DNA of 38,776 bases, taken from contig MLAA01000009.1 of NCBI GenBank assembly GCA_001998905.1, forward strand, positions 1 through 38,776, given 5' to 3'. This document shows positions 27,395 through 36,297 of the stretch, in pieces. A model generated the notes under the pieces. It was not told the origin of the DNA, searched no databases, and saw nothing but the letters and a program-made list of their open reading frames with translations. The DNA is from Rodentibacter caecimuris. Lineage in GTDB: Bacteria > Pseudomonadota > Gammaproteobacteria > Enterobacterales > Pasteurellaceae. A program made the translations under genes and the position numbers. The first letter of the stretch is position 1. Every line of letters begins with the position of its first letter.

Positions 27395-28836
27395 CAGCAG
27401 TCCCTTAATAATTTTCTTTTCAATTCTTCAAGACGAACAAAAAATGTTCGATCCCATTCTTCAACTGTATATTTTCTACAATTATCACTCAATTCCAGCA
27501 ACTCATTCATTGCTATTGAAGGCATTCCTTCTTTCAAAAAAAATTGTATTTTTTCAAATTGAAGATAATTTCGAGAACGAACATCATTAGCTAACTTTAA
27601 TTGTTCATCAATAGCCCTTAGTGTAACAATAAATCCATCATTAAGATAAATATCGTCAAAATCACTTCCTTGATTCTGAATATTGCAAGTTTGAGAGGAA
27701 TAAGAACTCTCAGTATCGTCTAACCAAGACTTTGTATTATCAGAAAGAAATGGCTCGCCATTCTGAAATTTTGCTAGAGAAAACATTGGAAATTTTTCAA
27801 CAAATTGCTTTGTCATATTTTTTATTGCTTCTGCGGCTTCATCAAATTTAAGAAATTGGCAACATTTTGCAGATAAATAACTTCCTTCAATCCAGTATGG
27901 GCTTGTTGTTACTGTTCTCTCAATTCGTTCTAATAATTCCACACTAGGAGAAGACAAAACGAGTTCTCTGTAATCGTTTAGTTTATCCGTAGCAACCGCT
28001 TGCATTACCGTAATACCATGGGCATTCATCTCTGGCAATTGCGTAATACTATGCCATAATCCGAAACGGCGATTAATATAACCAAGTATAGAATTTGGAG
28101 ATAAAGAACAAGTAACATCTGCTACTTGAAGATAAAATTGTTTTAATTGACGAATATTATCAAAATCTACCGTATTTATGTTGGGTATATTGATATTTTC
28201 CGAGGATTGCTTTTTCTCTTGAGTAATTACATTACTTGTATTCTGGATATTTCGCCGAATATTTTCGTCTTGTTTTACATTATTTCCAGATACATCGGCT
28301 TGTTTCTTAATCAAACGTAAAATTCTATAGAGTGTTGACTCCGCACTATCAATATACTGACCTAACTGCTCAATAATACAATTAATTAGTTGCTCAGTAT
28401 TATGAAGCTCCACCAAAGTAAATCCTATTTCTGGATTATTATTTATCGCATTCTCTATACGTTCAAGAATTAGGTTGATTGATTTTTCTTTGAATCGACT
28501 AATAGACTGATCTTTAGATGGTTTTGGATACGCTAAAAAAAGATACTTTTTATTAAACTCTGAAAATAACTTAAGAAATACAGTTAAATTTAACTTTACA
28601 TTTGCATACAATAATCCGTATCCTAAATATTGTAAAACTCTATAATCTTTACAAATATGGGATAGATACTGATGAGAATTAACCACCAAACTATCCCAAT
28701 CGATACTATCATGTTGCAAGGAACCAAACTTCATTACTTGTTCATCAATAGCAAAAAAAACTTTCCCTTCTTCATCAGGCTTTCCAATCGGAGAAAAATC
28801 TCCCGAAATATCCTGTAAAATATCTTGATATTCCAT
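27394..28836 (-). CDS. tssA: T6SS protein TssA, VasJ-like
   Basis: TssA-family proteins prime sheath polymerisation or cap its distal end. The N-terminus (MEYQDILQDISGDFSPIGKP) and the following segment with DWDSLVVNSHQYLSHICKDYRVLQYLGYGL (in parts) fit the ImpA N-terminal domain. The middle is low-complexity and the C-terminal half (from about residue 240, SLSPNSILGYINRRFGLW) looks like the VasJ-type C-terminal domain rather than the dodecameric short TssA. The frame opens at 28944, but those extra 36 residues overlap tagO; ATG 28836 is one base past the tagO stop and gives the family N-terminus (480 aa). Confidence 0.85.
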   Translation of the reverse strand: MEYQDILQDISGDFSPIGKPDEEGKVFFAIDEQVMKFGSLQHDSIDWDSLVVNSHQYLSHICKDYRVLQYLGYGLLYANVKLNLTVFLKLFSEFNKKYLFLAYPKPSKDQSISRFKEKSINLILERIENAINNNPEIGFTLVELHNTEQLINCIIEQLGQYIDSAESTLYRILRLIKKQADVSGNNVKQDENIRRNIQNTSNVITQEKKQSSENINIPNINTVDFDNIRQLKQFYLQVADVTCSLSPNSILGYINRRFGLWHSITQLPEMNAHGITVMQAVATDKLNDYRELVLSSPSVELLERIERTVTTSPYWIEGSYLSAKCCQFLKFDEAAEAIKNMTKQFVEKFPMFSLAKFQNGEPFLSDNTKSWLDDTESSYSSQTCNIQNQGSDFDDIYLNDGFIVTLRAIDEQLKLANDVRSRNYLQFEKIQFFLKEGMPSIAMNELLELSDNCRKYTVEEWDRTFFVRLEELKRKLLRDC

Positions 28837-28837
28837 T

Positions 28838-29461
28838 TTACCAACCACATTCTTTTCGTATTGAAGCAATTTGTGATGCGAGTCCATTATTTTTAAATGA
28901 ATAACTACGTTTTTCTTGAGGAATCGATACCGTAAATTTATCAATATAAAGAATAGATTTTAGTTGTTGAATTGCATAAAGCCCTCTTCCCGAATCCACC
29001 ATGTAACCCCTTTCTGTATTTTGCCAATTTATTTTAGAAAGAGTTTGTTTTGTATCATCATTTATAATATGAATATTAATAGGATTATATTTAATTGGCT
29101 TATCTATAACAATTTGAAAACGCGTTATGTTATCTTTGCAGGCTATGTAAATCGCAGCATCTTCATCCACACTAGGTAATGCAATCTCCAAATTAGTATC
29201 TATCGGAAACTCATCTTTAGGTATTTTTGATAATATAAAAATATCTCCTACTAATTTAGGAATGATATTATTCACCACTCTATTATCAATCAGTTGTTCT
29301 TGAATAGGCGTATTAAAAAGCTTATCGAAGCAGGATAAACGATTCATATTAGATTTTATCGAAGTACAATGTTCAACCTGGGAATCTTTTATAATCTGGG
29401 CTGATACGGAAAAGCTAATCAAGCAAATCAAAGATATTAAAATTGAAATAAATTTACTCAT
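28838..29461 (-). CDS. tagO: T6SS-associated periplasmic protein TagO (VasI-like)
   Basis: Accessory protein of many T6SS clusters. From ATG 29461 the 207-aa product has a signal peptide (MSKFISILISLICLISFSVSA, hydrophobic core with SVSA cleavage site) followed by a conserved pattern: CTSIKSNMNRLSCFDKLF, which has the Cys...RLxCxD signature of the VasI/TagO family, and a C-terminal beta-rich domain (FTVSIP, GLASQIASIRKECGW). An upstream in-frame ATG (29497) would overlap tssL and spoil the signal peptide. Position between tssL and tssA supports the call. A lytic or membrane-complex support role is inferred from family knowledge only. Confidence 0.82.
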   Translation of the reverse strand: MSKFISILISLICLISFSVSAQIIKDSQVEHCTSIKSNMNRLSCFDKLFNTPIQEQLIDNRVVNNIIPKLVGDIFILSKIPKDEFPIDTNLEIALPSVDEDAAIYIACKDNITRFQIVIDKPIKYNPINIHIINDDTKQTLSKINWQNTERGYMVDSGRGLYAIQQLKSILYIDKFTVSIPQEKRSYSFKNNGLASQIASIRKECGW

Positions 29462-29474
29462 AAATAATAAACCA

Positions 29475-30320
29475 TCAAAAGCTCTGCATAATATCATTCA
29501 CATTTTTAATAATTTCCGTGGAATATGAATCAAGAAACATACTGTATAAGAAATACAGTAATACAAAAACAAAAACACTTCCCCACACAAAAGATTTTAT
29601 AGAAAGTAATTTTTTTACCGTATAATCTCGTCTATATAAATGAATCTGTTGTTTATGGTGGTAATCATATCCTCGTAACGGGCGTAATGTCTTTTGCAAT
29701 TTTAATAGAATATTTTGTATATTCTCTCTTCCATGGGGATTTACTGCATACTGCCCCTGAAAACCTAAAGCTAAACATACATACATAAATTCCAATAATT
29801 CACGATATTTCTCCGGTTCTAGCATCGTTCTGGATAAAATAGAATAAAACTTTTCACCGCCCCATGTTTCATTATGGAAATGTGCTAATAAAGATCGTTG
29901 ACCCCAAATAGATCCACTTCCCCAAGGGGTCGCCATAACCATTTCGTCAATAAATGTACATACGCAATATCGAAAAGAAAGCTGAAAAGCACTATCATAA
30001 TTAAGTTCTTTAACTTTCTCACTTAATGCCGTAATCTCGTTCTGGATTCGAGTATATAATCCTGTGATATCATCAAGTTGAGACGTTTTTCTCATTCTTA
30101 ATGCAATTACGAGTAATGGGTTTGCAAGCTCGACAAGAGCATTATACGAGCAAGTATGTAGCTGAAAATCATAATCTACATCAAAATCAATATTTCCTAC
30201 TTGCGTATATAATAAATCAGTCTTTTCCTTAATAATTGGTATGTTATTTGTAATATGAATTCTATCTGCTGGCATATTCACAGAAGAATTATTTATATCT
30301 AATAAATCTTGATCTTTCAT
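29475..30320 (-). CDS. tssL: T6SS membrane-complex protein TssL (DotU/IcmH)
   Basis: Inner-membrane protein that anchors the baseplate with TssM. 281 aa: a cytoplasmic DotU domain with the family landmarks NPLLVIALRMR (N-terminal helix), YCVCTFIDEMVMATPWG (about 131-147), WGGEKFYSILSR and LEFMYVCLALGFQGQY, then a single C-terminal membrane helix (about 244-264) and a short periplasmic tail. There is no OmpA-like peptidoglycan-binding extension, so cell-wall anchoring must come from another protein. Its ATG shares one base with the tssK stop (TAATG). Confidence 0.96.
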   Translation of the reverse strand: MKDQDLLDINNSSVNMPADRIHITNNIPIIKEKTDLLYTQVGNIDFDVDYDFQLHTCSYNALVELANPLLVIALRMRKTSQLDDITGLYTRIQNEITALSEKVKELNYDSAFQLSFRYCVCTFIDEMVMATPWGSGSIWGQRSLLAHFHNETWGGEKFYSILSRTMLEPEKYRELLEFMYVCLALGFQGQYAVNPHGRENIQNILLKLQKTLRPLRGYDYHHKQQIHLYRRDYTVKKLLSIKSFVWGSVFVFVLLYFLYSMFLDSYSTEIIKNVNDIMQSF

Positions 30321-31666
30321 TATGCTAAATCACCTCTTATCGCCCAAAATTCTATCTCTAACCCAGGATAATTGCCTGTAATATGAAAACCAAAACCCGA
30401 TGATGAAACAAAATTTTCCCAAAATGGGGAGGTTTTATCTAATTGGAAATACATAAATCCAGAGTGATATGGTAAATATCGTGGAGCAACAGGTAACGCA
30501 TGTAAAGGAATACCAGGCAATTGTAAATGTATTAATTTATTAATCTGCTCAATACTAGATACTTTCGTTTGTTGAATAAATTGAGATTTCAATAATTCAG
30601 GTTGTAAATGAGCTTTAACAGCAATGATAAATTCAGCTGTTGAGTAGAGAGAAACATCATTAACTTGGGCAGTATAAACACCATACTGATGGGCAACTAC
30701 AGGTAGCGATACAACTCTGGTATTAGCCACAACACTAAGATAGGATTTAATATCATTATATAAAGGATCTAGTGAAAGCACAGGATCAGTGTGAACATAA
30801 TCGTAAAAAGTTTCGGAGAATCTATCTTTTAATACAAATGTGGCTAATTCACTACGTAAGGAAGCAAGTAACTCATAGACGCTTAATGGATGATTCTTCC
30901 CTGATCTGACCATACTTTTTACTAATGGCAATGCTCTATTTAATGCTAAAAGCATTAAGAAATCATTTACATCCGCAACGCCCGATTGTTCAGGTTGACC
31001 AACTCTTTCTCCAATACCTTTAGCACGCAAAGCAATTAATTCTGACAATTCAGATAATTTTTTTACAAATGCAGGTATTGCCTTAATATTTAAAGACATC
31101 GGATAAAAACTATCATCCAAAATAATTTGATGATCTAGAGAAATATCTTTAATTCGAGCAATTGGTAAACAAACATAATTGCTAAGCTCATCCAACGACG
31201 ATTTTAAAAAGTATTGGTTCTTCAATAACTCAAGTTGTGTATAATTTCCAGCTTTACTATGAGTATCCTTTATCTCTGTAAAAATAATTTCACTCCGATA
31301 ATCCATCGAAGCTGCGCTATCTAAGGTATATTGGACCTCTACTTCATTGCTAATCACAATCGGTAGACAAAGGTAAATAGTTTCCCCTATAAAACGGCTA
31401 TCAATACTAATCGGCACTGGCAAGCTATCAGTTAGAGGCAAATCAAAAAGTGTTCCATCTGGCATGACTCCCTTACAATCAGAAAGAGCAAATTTGCCAT
31501 AAGAGAGCTGTTGTTGATCAATAGTTAATTTTTCAAACCCTAAATTATAGGCCGAAATATCTAATATTTGCTTCAATTGAGAGATTAAAAAACGATTTTC
31601 TTGTTGAAAATGCTGAGGCCTAATAAAAAGCCCCTCTTTCCATAAAACACGATTTGATGAAGACAT
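30320..31666 (-). CDS. tssK: T6SS baseplate protein TssK
   Basis: Baseplate adaptor that links the TssEFG wedge to the TssL/TssM membrane complex. The N-terminus VLWKEGLFIRPQHFQQENRF is the family hallmark (LW-x-EG-x-FLxPQHFQ); the shoulder domain and the C-terminal receptor-binding-like domain (LPVAPRYLPYHSGFMYFQLD in part, FWENFVSSSGFGFHI) are also typical. 448 aa is normal. The start is 3 nt after the tssJ stop with AAGGATA upstream; it overlaps tssL by one base at the end. Confidence 0.97.
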   Translation of the reverse strand: MSSSNRVLWKEGLFIRPQHFQQENRFLISQLKQILDISAYNLGFEKLTIDQQQLSYGKFALSDCKGVMPDGTLFDLPLTDSLPVPISIDSRFIGETIYLCLPIVISNEVEVQYTLDSAASMDYRSEIIFTEIKDTHSKAGNYTQLELLKNQYFLKSSLDELSNYVCLPIARIKDISLDHQIILDDSFYPMSLNIKAIPAFVKKLSELSELIALRAKGIGERVGQPEQSGVADVNDFLMLLALNRALPLVKSMVRSGKNHPLSVYELLASLRSELATFVLKDRFSETFYDYVHTDPVLSLDPLYNDIKSYLSVVANTRVVSLPVVAHQYGVYTAQVNDVSLYSTAEFIIAVKAHLQPELLKSQFIQQTKVSSIEQINKLIHLQLPGIPLHALPVAPRYLPYHSGFMYFQLDKTSPFWENFVSSSGFGFHITGNYPGLEIEFWAIRGDLA

Positions 31667-31669
31667 ATA

Positions 31670-32353
31670 TTAATTATCCTTGTAAATTTCAACTTTTGAA
31701 TCTAATACTCTAATTAATAAAGGATAACTTTCTCCCCCTTTCGGATTAACCTGAACAATTCCTTTCCATTTACGATTCTCATAACCGTTAAAAAGTGCTA
31801 CCACACCAATATAATGCGTTTTGTCATTCAATGCTTCTGAATCAATAAATCTAAATTGATTAGGCGCAATAATTAAATCTATGTTCGAGATATAAGTTCT
31901 ACCCAATGAATCTGCAAAATCATTTCCTCTAAAATCATCATATGTACTACTTAAAAATAAGGACTTATCTGTTAATTCAAAAATTTTTAGCATAACCGGA
32001 GTAGCTCTTTCATCGGCTCCGCCATTTTCCTGTTGAATAATCCGATTATTTGCATTAGAGCTGTTTGCCGTTATATTTTTTCTATATTCATTAACTGTTA
32101 TAGGGCGCTTAGCTTTTTCTTTGATTGTATCAAATTCCTCGCTATACTCCATTTCAGATTCATCACTAACAAGTGCAACAGAATCATCTTTTGGAGAATA
32201 TACATTAATATTTACACGATCTGTTGCATAAACTGAAAGAGAATAAGTTGAGGATTTAGATAAACGAGGGTTTAAATTTGGCTCATTAGAAGAACATCCT
32301 GTTAAGGATAATAATATTGCGCTAATGGTTATAAAAAAAGATCTTAATTTCAT
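31670..32353 (-). CDS. tssJ: T6SS outer-membrane lipoprotein TssJ with long insertion
   Basis: Outer-membrane lipoprotein that anchors TssM. Signal peptide with lipobox LTGC, acylated Cys20. The transthyretin-like sandwich is visible: SLSVYATDRVNINVY (about 38-52), ATPVMLKIFELTDKSLF (117-133), YISNIDLIIAPNQ and THYIGVVALFNGYENRKWKGIV (in parts), ending with VNPKGGESYPLLIRVLDSKVEIY. In typical TssJ the first strand is joined to VVVRVYQL by about 10-15 residues; here about 60 residues intervene (53-116), acidic first (DDS...DESEMEYSEEFD), then Asn/Gln-rich. Total 227 aa against a usual 150-180. Confidence 0.9.
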   Translation of the reverse strand: MKLRSFFITISAILLSLTGCSSNEPNLNPRLSKSSTYSLSVYATDRVNINVYSPKDDSVALVSDESEMEYSEEFDTIKEKAKRPITVNEYRKNITANSSNANNRIIQQENGGADERATPVMLKIFELTDKSLFLSSTYDDFRGNDFADSLGRTYISNIDLIIAPNQFRFIDSEALNDKTHYIGVVALFNGYENRKWKGIVQVNPKGGESYPLLIRVLDSKVEIYKDN

Positions 32354-32366
32354 AATATTTTCCTAG

Positions 32367-33155
32367 TCATTTAATGAAGAACAGAGGATCCAATACAACC
32401 TCCTCTCGTAATATATCAACTCTATCAGAAGAAGAGAGATTATCTTGTGATAATACTCTATTCTGTTCAATATTAGTACAGGGATTTTTTAGCATCTTAT
32501 CATTAGAAGAGGATACATCGGACTTCATGGGTTCATAATACTCTAAACCGACATTGATATGAGGATTAAAAAACTTATAATCTAAATCTGTACTACTAGT
32601 AGTAACAATATCCGCAAACTGCTCACCGTTATGCGGATCTATCTTTAATGCGCTTAAAGGATCCAATGTTAATTCTTTTTGCTCTTGCGTTAATAAGTTA
32701 CCGTTAGCATGAATACCCATTGGCTTTTGGAAATTAATTGGTTGGTTATTAGACGAATTAAATATATTATTTTCTGTTAGTTTATTAACTAAATGAAATA
32801 GTTCATCCTGTAAAGTAACAACCTCTGCTTTATTTGTAGAAATTTTAACCCTAATGTTATAACTAAACAAGGAGATTAAATCACTATCATTTAGCTTTAT
32901 AATTCCTCCTAAAGAAAGAGGTTGAGTTGAACCATTGATAAAAATATTCTCTGTATGAGCAATCAAGCAAAAGTAATTGTCATAATACTTTATTTCAAAC
33001 TCAGTATCCGAAAAATCTCCTTTAAGATTATTTATTTTCCAGTCAGAGCTTACTCCACCCCCTACCATTCCTCCAGATTCATCAAAATAGCAATGAGGCA
33101 AGGTACCTTTTTCAAGCATAAAAGCATGAGTTACCATTAATAAAAGTTTATGCAT
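32367..33155 (-). CDS. tagH: Short FHA-domain T6SS protein (TagH-like)
   Basis: The N-terminal 105 residues resemble a divergent forkhead-associated domain: GGMVGGGVSSDWKIN in place of GxIGRS-x(n)-W-L, then NYFCLIAHTENIFINGSTQPLSLGGIIKLNDSDLISLFSYNIRV (in parts), matching the 'NG-x-L...G..I.LGD...GxY.I.V' pattern. The usual SRxHA phosphothreonine-binding residues are not evident. After a linker, LDPLSALKIDP is the 'DPLxAL' motif of TagH. At 262 aa it lacks the long C-terminal T6SS-FHA domain of full TagH (often more than 400 aa). No PpkA kinase or PppA phosphatase is in the window. It starts one base after the tssG stop. Confidence 0.75.
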   Translation of the reverse strand: MHKLLLMVTHAFMLEKGTLPHCYFDESGGMVGGGVSSDWKINNLKGDFSDTEFEIKYYDNYFCLIAHTENIFINGSTQPLSLGGIIKLNDSDLISLFSYNIRVKISTNKAEVVTLQDELFHLVNKLTENNIFNSSNNQPINFQKPMGIHANGNLLTQEQKELTLDPLSALKIDPHNGEQFADIVTTSSTDLDYKFFNPHINVGLEYYEPMKSDVSSSNDKMLKNPCTNIEQNRVLSQDNLSSSDRVDILREEVVLDPLFFIK

Positions 33156-34154
33156 TCACCCTTGTCCTTCTATAATAATTTCAGTTAATGGATAAGAATT
33201 TGCTAAATCCGACTTTAATATCGTTGTCCAACCAAGAAGACTTGAATTCTGCTCTCCTAGAATAAATGCTGATTGAGTTTCTGGACGCAAGCCTAATGAA
33301 ATATCATAAGGTAAGGGATCCCGTAGTAAAAATCGAAGTAATTCTTTAAGTACATCATAATTCTCACTATTTGGCAAAAATTGATAAAACTGCGTTATAT
33401 TTAAGTTATTTAAGTTTATCTTAAATTTATTTGAAAATGATTCAACTTTATCGCCAGCAACCAAGTCATGACCTAAATTTACATTTCCTACTCCAAGCTT
33501 ACTTTTTTGTTCTAATTCAAGCTCCACTAATTGTCGGCAATGCTCGTTAATACTAACATCATCTAACTCAAAATAGTATTTAATTATATCAGCCAACACT
33601 TCTGGTGTTCTTATACCAGACTGGATAATTCCCACATAATAAAAAATTTTACCCCAATTTAAATGAGAAAAATTTAGAAAAGCTCTTGATAATCCCATCA
33701 AATTTAAGATATTTTTAGAATATATATCAGAAAAATCACTTTTAAATTTAATGTAATATTTATACTTTCTCCAAATCTGATGAAATATTCCAATTAAATG
33801 ATGATTAAAAAAATCTAAATAATTTGCTTGAGTTGATTCATTTTCATAAAATTCTTCGGCTATTTCATCTAATAAACTACCAGGAAGAGGACCTGATGCG
33901 CCCTGTAATCCCAAGAAGTTGACAATAATATGAAATTTCTCGTAGTAATTATGCTCAACAATATCAACCTGTTCGATATCACCAACCGGAAAACTGATCT
34001 TTGGATTAGTGGAAAAGTGAAATACAGAATCTTCAATTAAAACATTGTCTAATTTATCTATTTCTACGGATATTAATGTTGCAATTGCCTCTACAAGTTG
34101 GTGAAAACCAAAATTATTTAAATCGTATTTTGTAGAGATGTTTTTTGTTTCCAT
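33156..34154 (-). CDS. tssG: T6SS baseplate protein TssG
   Basis: Forms the baseplate wedge with TssE and two TssF. 332 aa. The start region YDLNNFGFHQLVEAI, then FHFSTNPKISFPVGDI, FLGLQGASGPLP (about 84-95; the FxGLxGxxGPLP motif that marks the family), LDFFNHHLIGIFHQIWRKYKY, and the C-terminal GLRPETQSAFILGEQNSSLLGWTTIL (in parts) are diagnostic. It overlaps the end of tssF by 37 nt, pointing to coupled translation, and ends one base before tagH. Confidence 0.96.
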   Translation of the reverse strand: METKNISTKYDLNNFGFHQLVEAIATLISVEIDKLDNVLIEDSVFHFSTNPKISFPVGDIEQVDIVEHNYYEKFHIIVNFLGLQGASGPLPGSLLDEIAEEFYENESTQANYLDFFNHHLIGIFHQIWRKYKYYIKFKSDFSDIYSKNILNLMGLSRAFLNFSHLNWGKIFYYVGIIQSGIRTPEVLADIIKYYFELDDVSINEHCRQLVELELEQKSKLGVGNVNLGHDLVAGDKVESFSNKFKINLNNLNITQFYQFLPNSENYDVLKELLRFLLRDPLPYDISLGLRPETQSAFILGEQNSSLLGWTTILKSDLANSYPLTEIIIEGQG

Positions 34155-35872
34155 TTAAATATCTCATTATTGCTAGTATTCATTACTTCTAAAATATGAA
34201 ATGAATTAATTGTTCCATATAATCTAAAAAATTCCGCTAAAATAGCACTAAATAAAAATAATTCTCCTTCACAGAGAAAATGATAACTATCTATTTTTAG
34301 TGTAGATTTCTGTCCTCGATATACAATCCCTTTTACAATTCTATCCGCTTTCTCTGTATAAATAGATTGTATCCCAGCCAATCTTTTTTCAGTTCTTCTT
34401 GCTGCCTGTAAATCATGTATTGAAGAAAAATCATAAGTTAACAAAATATCTTTTAGCATTTCTAAATTAGTTAGAGATAAATAATTTAGAGAAAGATTAG
34501 AAATTAGCTTCCAATGTAGCCTTTCATCTAGTATTGGCCTTACTGTTTTTATAGGTAACGTAATATTCTTAAACTCAATATAAGAAGGTGTATTTTGTGA
34601 TGGAATACAAATATCACCAATACCCAATAACTCAGGTAAATTATGATTTGTACAATTTAGATCAATTGATATTATTTCTCTTGTGCTTTCTAGCGGTTTA
34701 TTTGATTCAGAAACAAAAGAAATATAATGTTCATAACCATTTTCTTCAATATTTTCTTTAATTATTGATTTATAATACCCCCGATTATCTGAACAAATAC
34801 TATGAGAAAAAGACTCAAATTGAGGATAATGATATATTTTACTCGTATTCGACTCTTGTACAACTCTTGAACCAGATACACTTTTAACATTAAAAATTTC
34901 AAAATGTTTACGATTAAATCCACTTGGAATGACCGGATATAAATCTTTTTTTCCGTCAAAAACAATCGGTATAGCATCATGTTCAAATAAATTAATGATT
35001 GGAACGCAATACAATGAAAAATCAGATTTAGTTAATTTAAGATCCTTAGGTAAATGTCGATTAAATTCAAATATTAGCCTAAATTTCTTTGTATTTATTG
35101 ATTTAAGATATAAATGTAATGCTTTCAACTTAAAGAAATAAAATTTTTTAGGAAAAAAGAAAAACTCCTGAATTAATCGATATCCTTCAAAAGCATTATC
35201 AGGATATGGAATCAAAGATTCATTTGAATCAAAACCTACCGGGCAAATACAATCTAACGGTAACGTTATTACTTTTTCCTCTGACTCAACATAAATCCTA
35301 GTTAAATAATTAAAAATCCATTGATAGCAAGTCAATGCACTATAATCACTACCGGATAAATAAAAAGAAAGTTCATCACACGCTAAAGATGTAAAATCAC
35401 TGTCCGTCATATTTTCCAGATTAAATTCAAGTATACTTGACTCAGCCCCTGAGCTACTAATTACTGAATTTAGAACTAAGGGATATATTGCAACATCCAT
35501 TGTAGTCTGAAATTGACAAGCTGTACCATCAACAAGTTTCGAGGATACAAATGTTCCTTTCGGAACAATATGTCTTGTAGTAATTGCTCTCTCTTTAGGA
35601 AAAAAGTTTAAAATTGCACAACTAGGTAAAGGACGCAAATAATTTGGCCAAAGTAACTGAATCATAGATTGAGTAATTTCGGGCAAATTATCCTGCACTT
35701 TTTCTTTTAAACGAGCAGTAAGAAAAGCAAATGACTCTATAATTCTTTCAGCTTCAGGATCAATAATATCATTAGATAAAAAGCGAGATAAATGTGGGTA
35801 AACTCTTGAAAAAGATTGACCGTCTTTTTTTAGGAAATCTAATTCAGCCATAAATAGCTCTTTTAAAGACAT
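34118..35872 (-). CDS. tssF: T6SS baseplate protein TssF
   Basis: Baseplate wedge component, 584 aa, normal size. The N-terminus (ELDFLKKDGQSFSRVYPHLSRFL, given in part) corresponds to the Y-x-ELxxL-x-x-x-G-x-EFAxxYPxxAxxL family start, followed by DPEAERIIESFAFLTARLKEKV and NYLRPLPSCAILNF (the P-x-xPSxAIxxF motif). The C-terminal ILAEFFRLYGTINSFHILEV is also typical. ATG 35872 directly follows the tssE stop codon. Confidence 0.96.
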   Translation of the reverse strand: MSLKELFMAELDFLKKDGQSFSRVYPHLSRFLSNDIIDPEAERIIESFAFLTARLKEKVQDNLPEITQSMIQLLWPNYLRPLPSCAILNFFPKERAITTRHIVPKGTFVSSKLVDGTACQFQTTMDVAIYPLVLNSVISSSGAESSILEFNLENMTDSDFTSLACDELSFYLSGSDYSALTCYQWIFNYLTRIYVESEEKVITLPLDCICPVGFDSNESLIPYPDNAFEGYRLIQEFFFFPKKFYFFKLKALHLYLKSINTKKFRLIFEFNRHLPKDLKLTKSDFSLYCVPIINLFEHDAIPIVFDGKKDLYPVIPSGFNRKHFEIFNVKSVSGSRVVQESNTSKIYHYPQFESFSHSICSDNRGYYKSIIKENIEENGYEHYISFVSESNKPLESTREIISIDLNCTNHNLPELLGIGDICIPSQNTPSYIEFKNITLPIKTVRPILDERLHWKLISNLSLNYLSLTNLEMLKDILLTYDFSSIHDLQAARRTEKRLAGIQSIYTEKADRIVKGIVYRGQKSTLKIDSYHFLCEGELFLFSAILAEFFRLYGTINSFHILEVMNTSNNEIFKWKQKTSLQNTI

Positions 35873-36289
35873 TTATATAACCCTAAATTTTTTATTTGAA
35901 CCATCCAAAATAATATTTAATTCGGTCAATTCACTTTTTTGTTTTAGTAAAACAACACAAGTAATTCTAAAATTCAGTTGTAATACATCGTATGTATCAG
36001 GAATATATTCTATTCTTGAGATCCGAACTCTAGGTTCATAACGCTCCAAATTAGAACGAATATCTGAAATAATAGTCTGACCTAGACTTCGGGGTGTGGC
36101 TATAGAATCATTAAAATCTTTTAAGCCAAAATCAGGGGCACATAAAGTACACCCCTGTTTAGAGTTGAGTACTAATTCTATGTTCTTTTTTATCGAACAA
36201 ATTAAATCGCTCACAATTTCTGATTCAGTCTTTTTAATTATGACATCTGTATTTTGTGATGCAGATTTAATCCTATCCCAAAATCCCAT
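35873..36289 (-). CDS. tssE: T6SS baseplate protein TssE (gp25-like)
   Basis: Homologue of phage T4 gp25 that nucleates sheath assembly on the baseplate. 138 aa. The core GQTIISDIRSNLERYEPRV contains the conserved EPR motif (near residue 95), preceded by LNSKQGCTLCAPDFGLKDF, the usual R-x-G-x-x-x-x-P-x-FGLxD region. It lies 8 nt after tssC and abuts tssF. Confidence 0.95.
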   Translation of the reverse strand: MGFWDRIKSASQNTDVIIKKTESEIVSDLICSIKKNIELVLNSKQGCTLCAPDFGLKDFNDSIATPRSLGQTIISDIRSNLERYEPRVRISRIEYIPDTYDVLQLNFRITCVVLLKQKSELTELNIILDGSNKKFRVI

Positions 36290-36297
36290 AAAAATAA

